DNA from: Symbiodinium sp. CCMP2592
Taxonomy: Eukaryota; Sar; Dinophyceae; Suessiales; Symbiodiniaceae
DNA: 64,000 bases
NCBI GenBank assembly: GCA_905221615.1
Contig: CAJNDT010005919.1
Location: 248,001-312,000, forward strand
Reading direction: 5' to 3'
Shown: positions 34,056 through 47,233 of the stretch, piece after piece
Numbering within the stretch: the first letter of the stretch is position 1
Layout: each line of letters begins with the position of its first letter
Position numbers and translations under genes: made by a program
Notes under the pieces: generated by a model
Databases searched by the model: none
Told to the model about the DNA's origin: nothing
What the model saw: only the letters and a program-made list of their open reading frames with translations

Positions 34056-34665
34056 TAGACAGGAGATTTTCCAGTGCTAGCTGCTAGCTGTGTTAGGTGT
34101 TTCTCGATCGTAGTGCTACTACTACCCTGTGGAAGGCTGGGGATGGTGATGGATGGGACGCTAGTGTTCCCGTCGGTGTCGCTGATCTCATGAGTCGGCG
34201 TGTGATGGTCACGAAACGGTTTGTGTAAGCTCTAATCGTTTCCAGCCGATAAGGTATTCGTATGTTAGGTCAACAAAAGACATGGTGGCGTGCGCTGCGT
34301 GTTTGTCGGGTTTGGGTGCAGGTGGACGATAGCTACTGTTGAGCGTAGTGACGCAGTAACGCAGTAGTACAAACTGAAAGCGATCGGTGTCGCTGACCTC
34401 ATGATGCATCAGCGTGTGATAGTCATGAAACGGTTTATGTAAGCTCTAGACTGAAAGCGTTTCAAAAGCCGATATAAAAGGTCGATAAGTTGGCTAGACA
34501 CGCAGCGGACGCTTTGGTGGCCGAGACTGTGTAGTTTTCGGGTTTAAGGTCAGTAATAGCAACAACGGACTTGGTGGGTTACGCTGCGCGATTTTCGGGT
34601 TTGGGTACTGATGGACGATAGCTCGTCTTGTGTGGTGATGCGATACTGAGTATAAATACATGGTC
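34056..34665 (+). repeat. Satellite array, copy 1 block g
   Basis: Two to three units between family C and the last family B of the copy. The first unit starts in mid-sequence at GTCGGTGTCGCTGATCTCAT. Confidence 0.8.
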
Positions 34666-35149
34666 AAGATGCCGACATCGTCGTCGATGAGGAGAGGGTG
34701 GTCGTGGCTGTTGGACCTGCTGCTGATGAAAGTTTATTGCTACAGCCACGTGGAAAGAGCGCATCTTCTTTCTGCTGTTGCGGAGATTGTGCCCGAGGTC
34801 ATTCCACCAGTACCTGTCGCCGTGCCGCAGTCAATGAATGCCCTCAAGAACGCAGAGGGCCGATGCCGTCCAAAGGGCACGATCATTGCTCAACCAGGTC
34901 CTGGAAAACGACGTGTCTTTCCACTGGAGTGGCCACCCACGTCACGCGCAATGCTGAGGGAATTCCGGTGCTCGCCGTTGCCCCAAACCGTGCACCTCCA
35001 CGTCCTTACAGGTGTGGCGGTGCCAACGAGCAACCAGCGGCTTCGGGTCCTTGACGCGAGGCAACGCTCGTCACAGAGGCTGCAGCTCGCCAAGGCATCA
35101 GAGGAATCGATGCCAGAGTCTCAAGCGCGTCGAGAGACGTCGCCGGGCG
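34666..35149 (+). pseudogene. Family B relic cut by the duplication joint
   Basis: The entry (ATGGTCAAGATGCCGACATC) and the frame AADESLLLQPRGKSAS at about 34698 are followed by LSTGVATHVTRNAEGIP and APPRPYRCGGANEQPAA. The family stops abruptly at CGTCGCCGGGCG (35149), where duplication copy 2 begins. In other copies the next words are AGGCATGAATCC or GGCATGACTTC. Confidence 0.6.
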
Positions 35150-35440
35150 GACGTTTCAATGAACGCCCAGGGCTCTCAACAACACAGCTCTACCTCAGTT
35201 GATCGGTAACAATTGATCAAAGAGCGGCCGTGATGCTGCAGCAGCGCCGCAGGACCAGGATGCCCTTGCGTGCAATGCTCGGGGCCTTGAGCGGACAAGT
35301 CTGCGTCACATGAGCTTGACGACTTCCAGCACTGCGCACCACTGCGCCTGCGAGGCGTGCATAATGGAGAGAAATGCCCGCGGCCGTGAGCGGAGAAGCC
35401 TCCCGACGCTCTCCCCTATAGAACTTCCTGGGATATTGAG
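35150..35440 (+). repeat. Family B 3' tail, copy 2
   Basis: Equivalent to 9582-9860. The word CCTGGGATATTGAGC is one base longer than the CCTGACTATTGAGC of copy 1. Confidence 0.65.
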
Positions 35441-38328
35441 CTGAGTGTAGTTGACCAAACTGAAAGGACTCGGTCTCGCTGATGTCATGTAGTCATGTAG
35501 CGATGTTGTGCTCAAGAGTTTTCAGCGTATGATGCTTACGACACGGCTTGTGTAAGCTCCAACCGATAAGGTACTCCGATGTTAAGTATGCAGCGGAGGC
35601 TTTTGGTGACCTTGGCGGCCGAGACTTTGCAAGCTTTGGCTACATTTCGCGTCTGGTTTCTGATGGACATTAGCTAGTCTGGATTGGTTTGGGATGTTGC
35701 GCGTGGCTTAGCGAAATCAAACCAATGCTGATGTCATGAACAAGAGTCTTCAGCATAAAGCGATAAGGTATGCTTGTCTTGAGTATGCAGCGGAAGCTCG
35801 GGTGGCCGAGACTGTGTAATTTTAGGGTTTCATGTTTAAACTTCAGCAAGCAGCAACAGACACGGTGGCTAACGCTACGCGATTGTCGGGCTTGGGGACC
35901 GATGGTCTGAGTGTAGTTACATGGTCAAGATTTCGACATCGTCGTCGATGCATTAACAGACATGGTGGCTTCGGGGTTTGCGTTCTGATGAACGATGGCT
36001 GGTCTAGATTGGTGCTGAGACGCTGAGCATTAATCGCAGTCGCTGAGTTCTAATCGTCTCTAAGCGGTAAGGCGTTCTTATGTTAAGTGTGCAGCAGAGA
36101 CGTTGGTGATCTTGGTAGCCAAGACGTTGTAAGTTTACGGTTTGAAGCGCTTACTTAAGCAACAACAGGCGTGATGATTTGCGGTGCCGCTAGGTGAGTT
36201 TCGGGTTTGGGTTCTGATGGACGTTCGCCGGTCTAGATGGGTGCTGAACAAACTGAAACGAACCGGTGTCGCTTTTTATGGTTACGAAACAGTTTGTGTG
36301 AGCTTTATCCGATTCGGCATTCTTATGCTAGGCGTGCAGTGGAATCTTTGGTGGCCGAGACTGTGTAATTTTGGGGTTTCGCGGCTTACGCTACGTGATT
36401 GTCGTGTTTGGGTTCTGATGGGCGAGATAGCCTGTCTAGATTGGTGCTGACATGTGGGGCATTAATCGCTGTCATTGAGCTCTAACCGTCTCTAACCGTT
36501 AAGGCATTCTTATGTCAAGTATGCAGCGGAAGTGTTGGTGATCACGATGGCCGAGACTTTGTAAGTTTAGGGTTTGAGGCGCTTACTTAAGCAACAACAG
36601 GCATGATGATGTGCCCTACTGCTACATGAGTTCCGGGTCTGGGGTTCTGATGGACGTTAGCTAGTCTAGATTGGTCCTCAACGTATTATGGTTAGTTTGT
36701 GTAGGCTCTAACCGATAAGGTATTCTAAGGAAAAGTATGCAGCGTCTGCTTTGGTGGCCGAGACAGTGTACTGTTGGGGTTTCAGGTCTATACACCTAAA
36801 TAAACAACGAAAGACATGGTGACTTACGCTACGTGAGAGTCGGGCTTGGGTAGCATTTGACGATAGCTAGTCAGCTATGAGTGTGCATGTGCAAACTCAA
36901 ACCCATCGGTATCACTGATCTCAGCAGGCGTCAGCCTGTGATTGTCATGAAACGGTTTGTGTAAGCTGTAACCGTTACGGTGTTCTTACGTTAAGGCTGC
37001 AGCGGAAGCTTTGGTGGCCGCGACTGTTCATTTTTAGGGTTTATGGTCTACACTTAAGTAAGCAACAAAAGACATGGTGGCTTACGCTACATGATTGTCG
37101 GGTTTGGGTTCTGACGGAGCTAGTAAAGATTGACGCAGCAATGTCGAGCGCAGTTGAGCTGGCTGAAACGAAGCGGTGTCGCTGATCTCCGGAGGCGATG
37201 TTGTGCGCAAGAGTCTTCAACGCATGACGGTTACGTTACGGCTGATGTCTTCTCTGACTCGTCTCCGACCCAAGGTTTTCGTGTGGTATGTATGCAGCAG
37301 AAGCTTCGGTGACGGATGCTGTATCGCTTTAGGGTTTGAGACACTTACTTAAGCAACAATAGGCATGGTGGTCTACATTTTACGATTGTCAAGTTTGGGT
37401 TCTGATGGACGCTAACTTGTCTAGAAAGACGCTGAGATGTTGAGTGCACTTGACCAAATTGAAACCAATCGGTGTCGCTGACCTCGCGAAGCGATGTCGT
37501 GCTCAAGACTCTTCAGCCTATGATGGTTACGACTTGGCTGTGTGACAAGCCGACTAGCCGATGAGTTATTCTTGTGTTAAGTATGCAAAGGAAGCTTTAG
37601 TGGCCGAGAATGTGCTAATGTTGGGTTTCAGGTCTGAACTTCAGTAAGCAGCATAAGGCATGGCGCTGTATGCTACGTGATTGTAGGGTTTGGGTACTAA
37701 TCGACGATGTAGCTCTCTTGTATGTAGTAGCAAACTGAAACCGGAGGAAGCAGATTGTGTAAGCTCCAAGCTCGGGACTTTATGCTAAGTGTGGAGGGGA
37801 AGCTTTGCGAGACTGTGTAAAGTTGGGGTCTGAGGCAACTAAGCAACAAAAGGCATGGCGGCTTACACTACGTGATTTTCGGGCTGGGGCATTGCTGATC
37901 TCATGCAGCGATGTCGTGCTCAAGACTAGCCAGGAAGATATTCTTAAGCTAAGTGTGCAGCGGAAGCTTTGGTGGCCGAGACTATGTCATTTCAGGGTTT
38001 CAGTTCTACACTTGATTAAGCAACAGAAGAGATGGTGGCGTGCGCTACGTGTTTTTCGGGCTTGGGTATTGATGGACCAGGAATAGCTAGCATAGCGCTA
38101 AGAATTGAGCGTAGTTGAGCAATCTGGAACCAATCGCATTGACCTCATGAGATGTCAGCGTGTGATGGTCACGAAACGGTTTGTGTAAGCTCTGACCAAG
38201 AAGGTATCGTTATCTTACGTGTGCAACGGAAGCTTTGGTGGCTGCGACTGTTCAAGTTCAGGGTTTAAGCTTTACACTTAAGTAAGCAACAAAAGACATG
38301 GTGGCTTATGCTACACGACTTTCGGGCT
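35441..38328 (+). repeat. Satellite array, copy 2 block a
   Basis: Equivalent to 9861-12785. A 26-bp piece present at about 10703-10728 is missing after GAACCGGTGTCGCT at 36272. Confidence 0.85.
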
Positions 38329-39235
38329 TGGAAGTCGATGGATGATGAGAAGATGGTGGTCGTGGCTGTTGAACTCGCTGCCAGTGAGAGTTTATTGCTA
38401 CCTGAGAAGAGGACGCATCTTCAGCTGTTGCGCAGTCTTACTTTTGGCCACGGACAGCTGGAGCTCACAGGGCACAATGAATTAATTGTTGCTGATGACC
38501 TGAAGACGATCCTCGAGTGATGGGAGACTCGTCGCCACACCGGAATGTCCCAGAAGGCCCAGTCAAGGTGTCCAACGCGCCTTCCCCCGAAAATAGGTGA
38601 AGGGAATGGCAAAGCCAAGAGCCAAGCCAAGGCCGCTGGTCGCCCCGACCGTGAACGGTATCGTCGCTACCAGCGTGATTGGGATGGTGATGATCCTGGT
38701 GCAGCTGGTCCGGATCCGATTGTTATGTTTCTGGATAGTCCGTGTGCCGGTGGTCAGGGCCAAGCGCCGTTGCCGGCCAACGGGGGGAGTGTCTGGAGAA
38801 GCAACCTTGGGATGGAGCTGGCGCTGATCCCATCTTTTGTGTACCGTAATTTTCCATGTGCCGCAGGCATGTTCGTCCGGCCAACGAGCCGGCGATGAAA
38901 CAGCCAATCTGATCACCAGCTCAGTGGCTTGGGTTTTCAACCGCTGCGTAACTTTCTTGCAACGTACGTCAATGATGCGGAAGGCAACTCGGCAACTCCA
39001 TGCCGATCACTGAAACTCCGTGCCGAGCAATGATCTTCCACGTGCGGGCTGGTTACGTTATGTTTTCCATTATGCTGTCGTGCCGCTGGTGAGGGGGGGT
39101 TGTAGTTTGGCGTCGCGCCGTCTGTAGGAGTTTATGATGATCGCGCACAGTCATCATGTTGTTTGTTCATGCGACTGATGCTCATGCCCGCTGAGCAAAA
39201 GGAGTAGCGGTAGCGTATCCTGATGCTCATGGCTT
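38329..39235 (+). repeat. Family B with internal deletion, copy 2
   Basis: Equivalent to 12786-13690, including the same deletion joint and the 117-codon ATG frame (38545-38898). That frame still contains RYQRDWDGDDPGAAG and remains open. The deletion therefore predates the segmental duplication. Confidence 0.6.
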
Positions 39236-40738
39236 AACGGTTCTTTGTGTACTCTATACCAACTGAAAGCAGTCGGTTTCGCTAATCTCATGAAGCGGCG
39301 TCGTGCTCACGAGTCTTCAGCAGCAGACGATAGTTACGAGACGGTTTGTGTAGATTAGGTATTCTTATGTCAAGTGTGCAAAAGAAGCTTCCAGCCGAGA
39401 CTGGGTAAGCAACAAGAGACATGGCGGCTGTTGGTGGCTTACACTACGTGACTTTCGGGTTGGGATATTGATGGACGAATACTAGCTGACCAGCTAGCTT
39501 GGTGCTGAGATGTTGAGCGTAGTTGAACGGCCTGAGACCAGTCGGTGTCGCTGATCTCATGAAGCGATGTCGTGCTCGAGAGTCTTCAGTCTCCAGCTAA
39601 TGATGGTTACGAAAATTCTTGTGTAAGATCGAACCGACAAACTATTCGTTTATGTTCAGAATCTAACCGAAGCTTTGGTGGCCGAGACGGTGTAATTTTA
39701 GGGTTTGCGCACTTGCTGACGCGACAAAAGACATTATGACGCGCCCTATGTGATTTTGGGGTTTGGGTACTGTGTTGGACGATAGCTGAGTTTAGATTGG
39801 TGCTGGGATGTTGAACGTAGTTTGACAAACTGAAACCAATTGGTCTCACTGATTTCATGCAGCGATGTCGTGCTTAAAAGTCTTCAGCGTATGATGGTTG
39901 CAACACGGTTTGTGTAGGCTCTATCCGGTAAGGTATTCCGATGTTATGCATGCCGCGTTGGTGGCCGAGACTGCGTAATTGTAGGGCTTAGCAACAAAGC
40001 GCATGGTGGATTACACTACGTGATTTTTGGGTAAGGGTACTGTTCGGCGATAGCTACTCTAGATTGGCGCAAAAAGTTGAGCGTAGTTCAACAAACTGAA
40101 CCCAATCTGCATCACTGAATTCATGAAGCGATGTCGTGCTCAAAGTCTTCAACATATGATGGCAGCGAAACGGTTTGTGTAAGCTCTAACCGATATGGTA
40201 TTCTTATGTTACATGTGCAGTTGAAGCCTTGATGTTCGAGACCGGGCAGTTTAAGGGTTTCATGTCTAGACTTAAGTATGCAACGGAAGCTGTGGCATAC
40301 TGGACTGGCTACTTATATGGCTTAAGCTTTAAGCTTGAGTAAGCATCGATAGACGCGGTGTCTGACACTACGCCGTTTTCCGTTGTGCACTCGTGAACGA
40401 TAGCTGATCTAGATTGGTGCTGTAATGTCCGCGAGCATGGTGTCTAAATACGACACCGCAACTAGGAACTATCCCTGCTTCGGCCTCGATCCATTATCTC
40501 TGCCTTGAAAAACTCTCGCCCCGGTTTAAGAGAGATATGGCCGAATCTATGAGGGTCGCAAACGGTTTATGTAAGCTCTAACCGTTTCAAGCCAATAAGG
40601 TATTCTTGTGTTTAAGGCTGAAACTTGGGTAAGCAACAAAAGACATGGTGTTCGATGCTACGTGATTCTCGGATTTGGGTACGGATGGACGATAGCTCGT
40701 CTCGTTTGGTGACGGGATGGTGAGTGTCAAACTGAAGC
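39236..40738 (+). repeat. Satellite array, copy 2 block b
   Basis: Equivalent to 13691-15195, with only a few base changes and small indels visible. Confidence 0.85.
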
Positions 40739-41560
40739 GAACCTCGTGACGAGGTACGAGTTGCGACTATGTGTGCTAGTGTCGTCTGTTCTGCCTACCG
40801 AAACCATCCTACTTCGTCGCGAGGGACGTCCAAGAAGTGGGCTGACTGTAGGCTCGGCGAGAAGTCCAAGCTTGGGAAGCTCGGCGATGCAGCAAGGGAT
40901 GGGTCAACTGGGCTATCGCCCCGGATTGGGAGAGACCCTTCCTGGACGCTTGCCGCTTGCATGCTTGGTCCACGTCGACATCGGGACAGGACGGGCTACT
41001 CGCCATGCTACACCTCCTCATGACCTGGCTCGCCGATCCACTGGAGACCGGCTACACCTTGGGCGCCGAAGAACGTGATCGCTAGAATTGCTGGCGACCC
41101 TCGTCGGGATACGTTTCTGGGTCGTGGAGGGCGCAGATACGAAAACCGCGCGAGTTGCCGTTCGTGGCTACACGGAAAACAGGTCAGCCCTGCTACTACG
41201 GAAGGCTATGACGACCAAGTATCCGTCTATCCTAGTTTTAACGGATTTGGCCGAAGAGGTATCCCACAAGAATCGTGAGGTATAGCTGTAGTGGATAAGA
41301 AGAGACCTTTACCAGCCAGCGGACGACTTCACCATCGAAGAGTTCCAGATCCCGAGCTGAGGATAGACTTCAAGGGAGAGGAGTTCGTCTGGAGGATAAT
41401 GGACTAGGGTGTCAAGGCTCAGCCGAAAGGGCCGCAAACTAAATTCCTGGTAGCCTGAGTTGCGATGCTCGCGGAAGGCTAGCCGAAGGCGAGCGAGAAT
41501 CTCCAGGTTAACTGGGATTTCTGCCACATCCATGATAAAGGAGATTGTCCAGTGCTAGCT
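40739..41560 (+). pseudogene. Family C relic, copy 2
   Basis: Equivalent to 15196-16025, with the palindrome CCTCGTGACGAGG near 40742. Here AMTTKYPSILVLTDLAEEVS (frame at 41088-41285) keeps the Lys that copy 1 has changed to Thr. The frame is still broken upstream. Confidence 0.55.
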
Positions 41561-41662
41561 TGAGCAACGACGGGCTTCGTGGGTTACACACTAGTTACGC
41601 GATTTTCGGGTTTGGGTGCTGGTGGACGATAGCTCGTCTTGTTAGGTGATGCGATGCTGCGT
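41561..41662 (+). repeat. Short satellite fragment, copy 2
   Basis: Equivalent to 16026-16130. Confidence 0.7.
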
Positions 41663-42717
41663 GTAGTTAGATGTCGACATCGTCGTTTTATGAGGAGATG
41701 GTGGTCGCGGCTGTTGAACTTGCTGTTGATGGAAGTTTATTGCTACAGCCACGTGAGGCGAACGCATCTTCAGCTGTTGCGGAGACTGTGCCCGAGGTCA
41801 TTCCACCAGTGCGTGTCTCCGTGCCGCACTCAATGCCCTCCGTAACGGACAGGCCGCTGCCGTCCAAGGGCATGCCGGTACGTGCCGTTGCCCCAAACCA
41901 GTGCACCTCCAATTCCTTCGAGGTATGGCGGTGCCAACGAGCAACCAATGCAGCCGCTTTTCTCGAGGATGTATCATGCTGCCATTGCCAGGCCCAGTGC
42001 TTTCAATGCTAGTGCGTTTGCTTCGACTTTGGTGGTCCTCGATGCGAGGCCCCGCCGGGCGAGGCATAACTTCTTGAGAAAAGGCGACGTTGTTCGGAAG
42101 GCGAGACCGGTACCCGGTACAGAAGAAAGCCACCTTAAGACTGTAAGGCCTATTCGGCCTATTCATCCATTGTCGACCGGTTCTGCCAGGACAGCGGTAT
42201 TCCTCACCAATGCCGGTTACGCCCGAGTTCAGATTGTTTGCCCAACCCTGGAAGGTCAAAGGGCCAGTGCAGATCAAGCAGAGCGGTGTCCCAAGCTGCA
42301 CGCCGCCTTGGTGACATCCTACATTGCCGTTTGATTCATTTCGAAGAAGTGTTGCGAAGTATACTTCCAAACAGCCTATTCTAATTACCAAGGCCCCTAC
42401 ATTCAGGGTTCGGGATGGAGTGCAGTGGTAGCCCATCGCCTTTACCTGGTACGGTGCTATTCGTTCCTTTCAGTACACGTCAATTTTGGCCGCGGATAGC
42501 TGGAGTTCATAGGGGGTGCAACAATTGTTGCTGATCACCTGAATACGATCCTTCGTGATGATCTCCAATCTGCAGTTGCTGCTGTGGAGGAGAATCGTCG
42601 CCATGCCGTCCCAGCAGGCCCAGCCAAAGTATCCGGTTTCCACGCACACACATTGTCTTCCCGGTGCCTAACGAAGTTTAGAGCATTCCGGCTAGTTGAG
42701 CTATCTAAGACATTTCA
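41663..42717 (+). pseudogene. Family B relic, copy 2
   Basis: Equivalent to 16131-17184. The frame at 41671-42012 keeps VELAVDGSLLLQPRE and VPEVIPPVRVSV unchanged. Confidence 0.5.
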
Positions 42718-43094
42718 ATGATTACTGGACCACCGAAGCCTATAAAGATGCATATAGTATACTACATGGAGATGCTAACGCTCTTGACGTCAATAAAATA
42801 CAACGTCTACCAGCCAGAAATCGTCAAGGACCTTTTGTTGCATAATATGTAATTGATACATCGGGACGCTGTCCCAAAGGCCATCGGCCTCTCGCATCAT
42901 TGTTGCTTGGGAAGTGTGGTGCCAAGTTTTCCATTTCTGTTTACTCATTGCAGCACTCAATATCTTGAAGATAATGTATCCTCAATGAGTGCTGAACTTG
43001 TCTCACTGTCCTAGTGTACCTCCACTGGTTTTTTTGCATTCTCACAAGCCTGTTGGGAGCCCTCCTGCGCTCGACACAAAAGAAAGACGTTCCA
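42718..43094. mobile_element. A+T-richer insertion in family B, copy 2
   Basis: Equivalent to 17185-17561, with the same flanking imperfect direct repeats and hairpin. Confidence 0.5.
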
Positions 43095-43400
43095 GTTGCA
43101 CCCCCAGGACTCGCGACCGCACGACTCTACTACAGTTGAGTGGAAACAGTTGTTTGAAGCGCGGCCGTGATTCTGCAGTTTCGTGGGGCCACGATGCCCT
43201 TGAAAGAAATGCTGGCGGCCCCGGGAGGACGAAGACTCCCGAAACCTTCCCAAGGCTTCTGGAGCCCGCTTGCTTTCGGCGTTACGCAGTGTTGCGCCCC
43301 CGATGTGCGCAGCATTGAAAGGAACGCCCGCGGCTCTGGAGCGGAAAGCCTGTTCTCATGAGTTGACTAAGCCTCCCCATGCTTTCTCCAAATTTCCCGG
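43095..43400 (+). repeat. Family B 3' tail, copy 2
   Basis: Equivalent to 17562-17868. It ends in the joint CCCGGGATGTTGAGCGTAGT. Confidence 0.65.
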
Positions 43401-46400
43401 GATGTTGAGCGTAGTTGACCATGCTGAAACCGCTCCGTGTCGCTGTTCTCATGAAGCGATGTCGTGCGCAAGAGTCTTCAACGTATTATGTTTACTGAAC
43501 AGTTTGTGTAAGCTCTAACCGATACGGTGTTCTTATGCTAAGCGTGCGGCGGAAGCTCTGGTGGCCGAGACAGTGTAATTTTAGGGTTTCAGCTTGACAG
43601 TTAAATCAGCAACGGAAGACATGGTGGCTTATGCTACGTGATTGTCGGGTTTGGCCGCTGATGGACGATTGCTTCTCTAGATTGGTGCTGAGATGTTGAG
43701 CGTCAATCGCTGTCACCGAGCTCTAACCGTCTCTAACCGATAAGGTGTTCTTATGAGTATGCAGTGGGGGTTTTTGGTGACCTTGGCGGCCGAGACTACA
43801 GTAAGCTCAGAGTTTCTCAGCACTTACTTTAGTAACAAAAGGCACGGTTGTTTGGGCCACATAGTCTAGATGTGTGCTGGGACGTTGAGCGTAGTTGAAC
43901 AAACTGAAACCGCTCGGTGTCGGATATCACGAGGCCATGTCGTTCCCAAGGGTCTTCAGCGTATGATGGTTACGACATGGTTTGTGTAAGCTCGAACCGA
44001 TAAGGTATTCTCATGTCAAGTATGCGACTCAAGCTCCGGTGGCCGAGGCTGTGTAATTTTTGGTTTTCAGGTCTAAACTTAAGAAAGCAATAAAAGACAT
44101 GGTGGCTTAGGCTACGTGATTGTCGGGCCCGGGTTCCTTCAATCGCTGTCGCTGAGCTCTGTAAGCTGGAAGCGATAAGGTGTTCTGATGTTAAGTACGC
44201 AGCAGAAACTCTGGACACCTGGGTGGCAAGACTTGGTGAGTTCAGGGTTTGCGGCACCTACCGAATCATCGAAGCGCATGGTGGTTTGCACGACATGAGT
44301 TTCGTGGTTTGATTCTGATGGACGTTCGCTAGTCTGGATTGGTGCTGGGATGTTAAGCGTAATTGAACAAACTGAAACCGCTCGGTGTCGCTGATCTCAT
44401 GAAGCGATGTCATGTGCAAGAGTCTTCAACATGTTATGTTTACGAAACAGTTTGTGTAAGCTCTTTCGGATAAGGTATTTTTTGGATAAGTATGCAGCTG
44501 AAGCTCTGGTGGCCGAGACAGTGAATTTAGGGTTTCAGGTCTACAGTTAAATCAGCAACGAAAGACATGGGTGCTTATGCTACATTTCAGTCGGGCTAGG
44601 GTAGTGTTCGACGATAGGCAGTCAGCTGGTCTAGCTGTCTGTGTGCGCTGACTGTCAATTTCAGGGTTTAAGGTCTACGCTTGAGTAAGCAACGAAATTC
44701 ATGGTGGCTTCCGTTACATGATTGTCGGGTTTGGGTTCTGATGCCGGATAGCTAGTCTAGATTGCCGTAGCAATGTCGAGCGTAGTTGAACAACTGAAAC
44801 GAAGCGGTGTCGCTGATCTCATGAAGCGATGTTGCGCGCAAGAGTTTTCAACGTATGACGGTTGCGTTACGGCTTATGTGTACTCTGACCCATACGGTTT
44901 TCGTCGGGCTCAAGAGTCTTCGAAATATTATGTTTACGAAGCAGTTTGTGCAAGCCCTATAACCGACAAGGTACTCTTATGTTAAGCATGCGGCGGAAGC
45001 TCTGGTGGCCGAGACAGTGTAATTTTAGGGTTTCAGGTTTACACCTAAACAGCAACAAAAGGCATGCTCTGATAGACGATAGCTTGTCTAGATTGGTGCT
45101 GAGATGCTGACCGTCAACTCTAACCGACTCTAACCGATAAGGTGTTCTTATGAGTATGCAGCGGGGGCTTTGGTGACCTTGGCGGCCGAGACTTTGTAAG
45201 CTTAGGGCTTAGGGTTTCTCAGCACTTACTTTAGCAACAGAAGGCATGGTTGTTTGGGCCACATGAGTTTCGGGTTAGGGTTCTGATGGACCTCCCCTAG
45301 TCTAGATGGGTGCTGGGATAGCGTATGATAGTTACGACATGGTTTTTGCAAGCTGTAACCGATAAGGTAATCTTGTGCTAAGTATGCAGCGGAAGCCCTG
45401 GTGGCCGAGACAGTGTAATTTTGGGGTTTCAGGGTTACACGTAAATAAGCAGCGAAATACATGGTGGCTTACGCTACGTGACAGTCCGGCTTGGGTAGCG
45501 TTTGACGATAGGTAGTCAGCTAGTCTAGCTTGGTGCTGAGTTGTTGAATGTGGCTGTACAAACTCAAACCCGTCGGTGTCACTGATCTCAGCATGCGTCA
45601 GCGTGTGATTGTCGGGAGATGTCTCTGTTTGCTGTAGCCGATATGGTGTTCCTATGTTAAATATGCAGCGGAAGCTTTGGTGGCCGCGACGGTCACTTTT
45701 CGGGTTTAAGGTCTACGCTTAATTAAGCAGCCACAGACATGCTGGCTTCCGTTACATGATTGCCGGGTTTGGGTTTTGGTGGAGGATAGCTAGTCTAGAC
45801 TGCCGTAGCAATGCATAGTTGACAAGTTGAAACGAGGTGGTGTCGCTGATCTCATAACGCGATATTGCGCGCAAGAGTCTTCAACGTGTAACGACCCATA
45901 AGGTTTTCTTGTGGTCTGTCTGCAGCAAAAGCTTTGGTGACCGATGCGGTGTTGTTTTGGGGATGGAGACAGGTGCTGAAACTGTCAGGTTTGGGTGCTG
46001 ATGGGACGATAGCTAGTCGTGTCGTTGATCTCATGAAGCATCTGCGTACGATGGTCAGGAAGTTTGTGTTTTAAGTGTGCAGCGGAAGTTTTCCGAGACG
46101 GAAAAATTAGGATTTGAGGAAGTAGTTGAACAAGCTGAAGCCAATCGATGTCGCTGATCTCACGAAGTGCTGTCGTGCGCAAGCGTCTGCAGCGTATGAT
46201 GGTTACGACACGACTTGTGTAAGCTCTAACCGACAAGGTATTCTTATGTTAAGTGTGCAGCGGAAGCCGAGACGGTGTAATTTTAGGGTTTCAGGTCTAC
46301 GCATAATCAAGCCACAAGGGACATCGTGGCTTACGCTACGTGAATCTCGGGCTTGCTAGCGTAGTGCTGAGATGTTGAGCTTATTTGAACAATCTGGAAC

Positions 46401-46860
46401 CAATGAGGCTGATTTCATGAAGCGTCAGCATGTGATGGTCACGAAACCGTTTGTGTAAGCTCTAACCGATATGTGTTATTTTTTTTACGTATGCAACGGA
46501 AGGTTTGGTGGCCGCGACTGCTTAGGTTCAGGGTTTAAGGTCTACTCTTAGGCAACCGACCAAAGACATGGTGGCTTATGCTACATGATTTTCGGGCTTG
46601 CGTACTGATGGACGATGGCTAGTCTAGCTTGGTGCTGCGTTGTTGAGCGTAGAGATACAAGCGAAACCCATGTGTTGCTGATTTCAATAAGCCGCAAAGT
46701 CGATGGTCACGAAACGGCTTGTGTAAACTTTAACTGCTCCACACCGATAAGTATGCAATGTTAAGTGTGCAAAGGAGGGTTTCAGGTCTAAACTTTGCAA
46801 TAGCAGACATGGTGGCTTACACTACACAACCTTCGGGCTTGGAGACTGATGGACGATAGG
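43401..46860 (+). repeat. Satellite array, copy 2 block c
   Basis: Equivalent to 17869-21300. Near 44415 copy 2 keeps AGAGTCTTCAACATG, which copy 1 lost at 18890. Confidence 0.85.
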
Positions 46861-47233
46861 AGAAGCCGATGCCGTTTAAGGGAGGGATCGTTGCTCAGCC
46901 AGGTCCTGCGTGGAAACGACTTATACTTCCCTTGGAGTGGCCACCCGCGTCGCACGCAAACCTGAAAACATCCCAGTGGACGCCCTTCCCCAATGCAGGG
47001 CACTTCCACAGGTGTGGCGGTACCGACGAGCAGCCAACAGCGGTTTTGCTCGAGCACGTATCATGCTGCCGTTTCCAGGCCCAGCCAGCGCGTTTGATTC
47101 GAGTGCGGTGGTCCTGTCAAGCCCGGCCGACACCCAAGAGTAATCGATGCCAGAGTCTCAATCGCGTCGAGAGATGTCGCCGGACGAGGCATGACTTCTG
47201 CGAGAACGGCACGGAAGAAACCCACCCTTAAGG
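46861..47233 (+). repeat. Family B fragment, copy 2, without the TTAA element
   Basis: Equivalent to 21301-21681. It ends in TTAAGGCTTAAGGGC, the empty or emptied TTAA site. Confidence 0.7.

Larger units (their letters stand above)
9582..35149 (+). repeat. Tandem segmental duplication, copy 1 (about 25.57 kb)
   Basis: Every landmark from GACGTTTCAATGAACGCCCA at 9582 onward reappears at 35150 and beyond in the same order and orientation, with nearly identical sequence. The offset starts at 25,568. It drops by 26 near 10.7 kb, drops by 768 across the TTAA element, and rises by 8,095 across the retrotransposon. Sequence left of 9582 does not match sequence left of 35150, so 35149/35150 is the duplication joint. 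Copies differ by scattered single bases and small indels. Confidence 0.9.
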
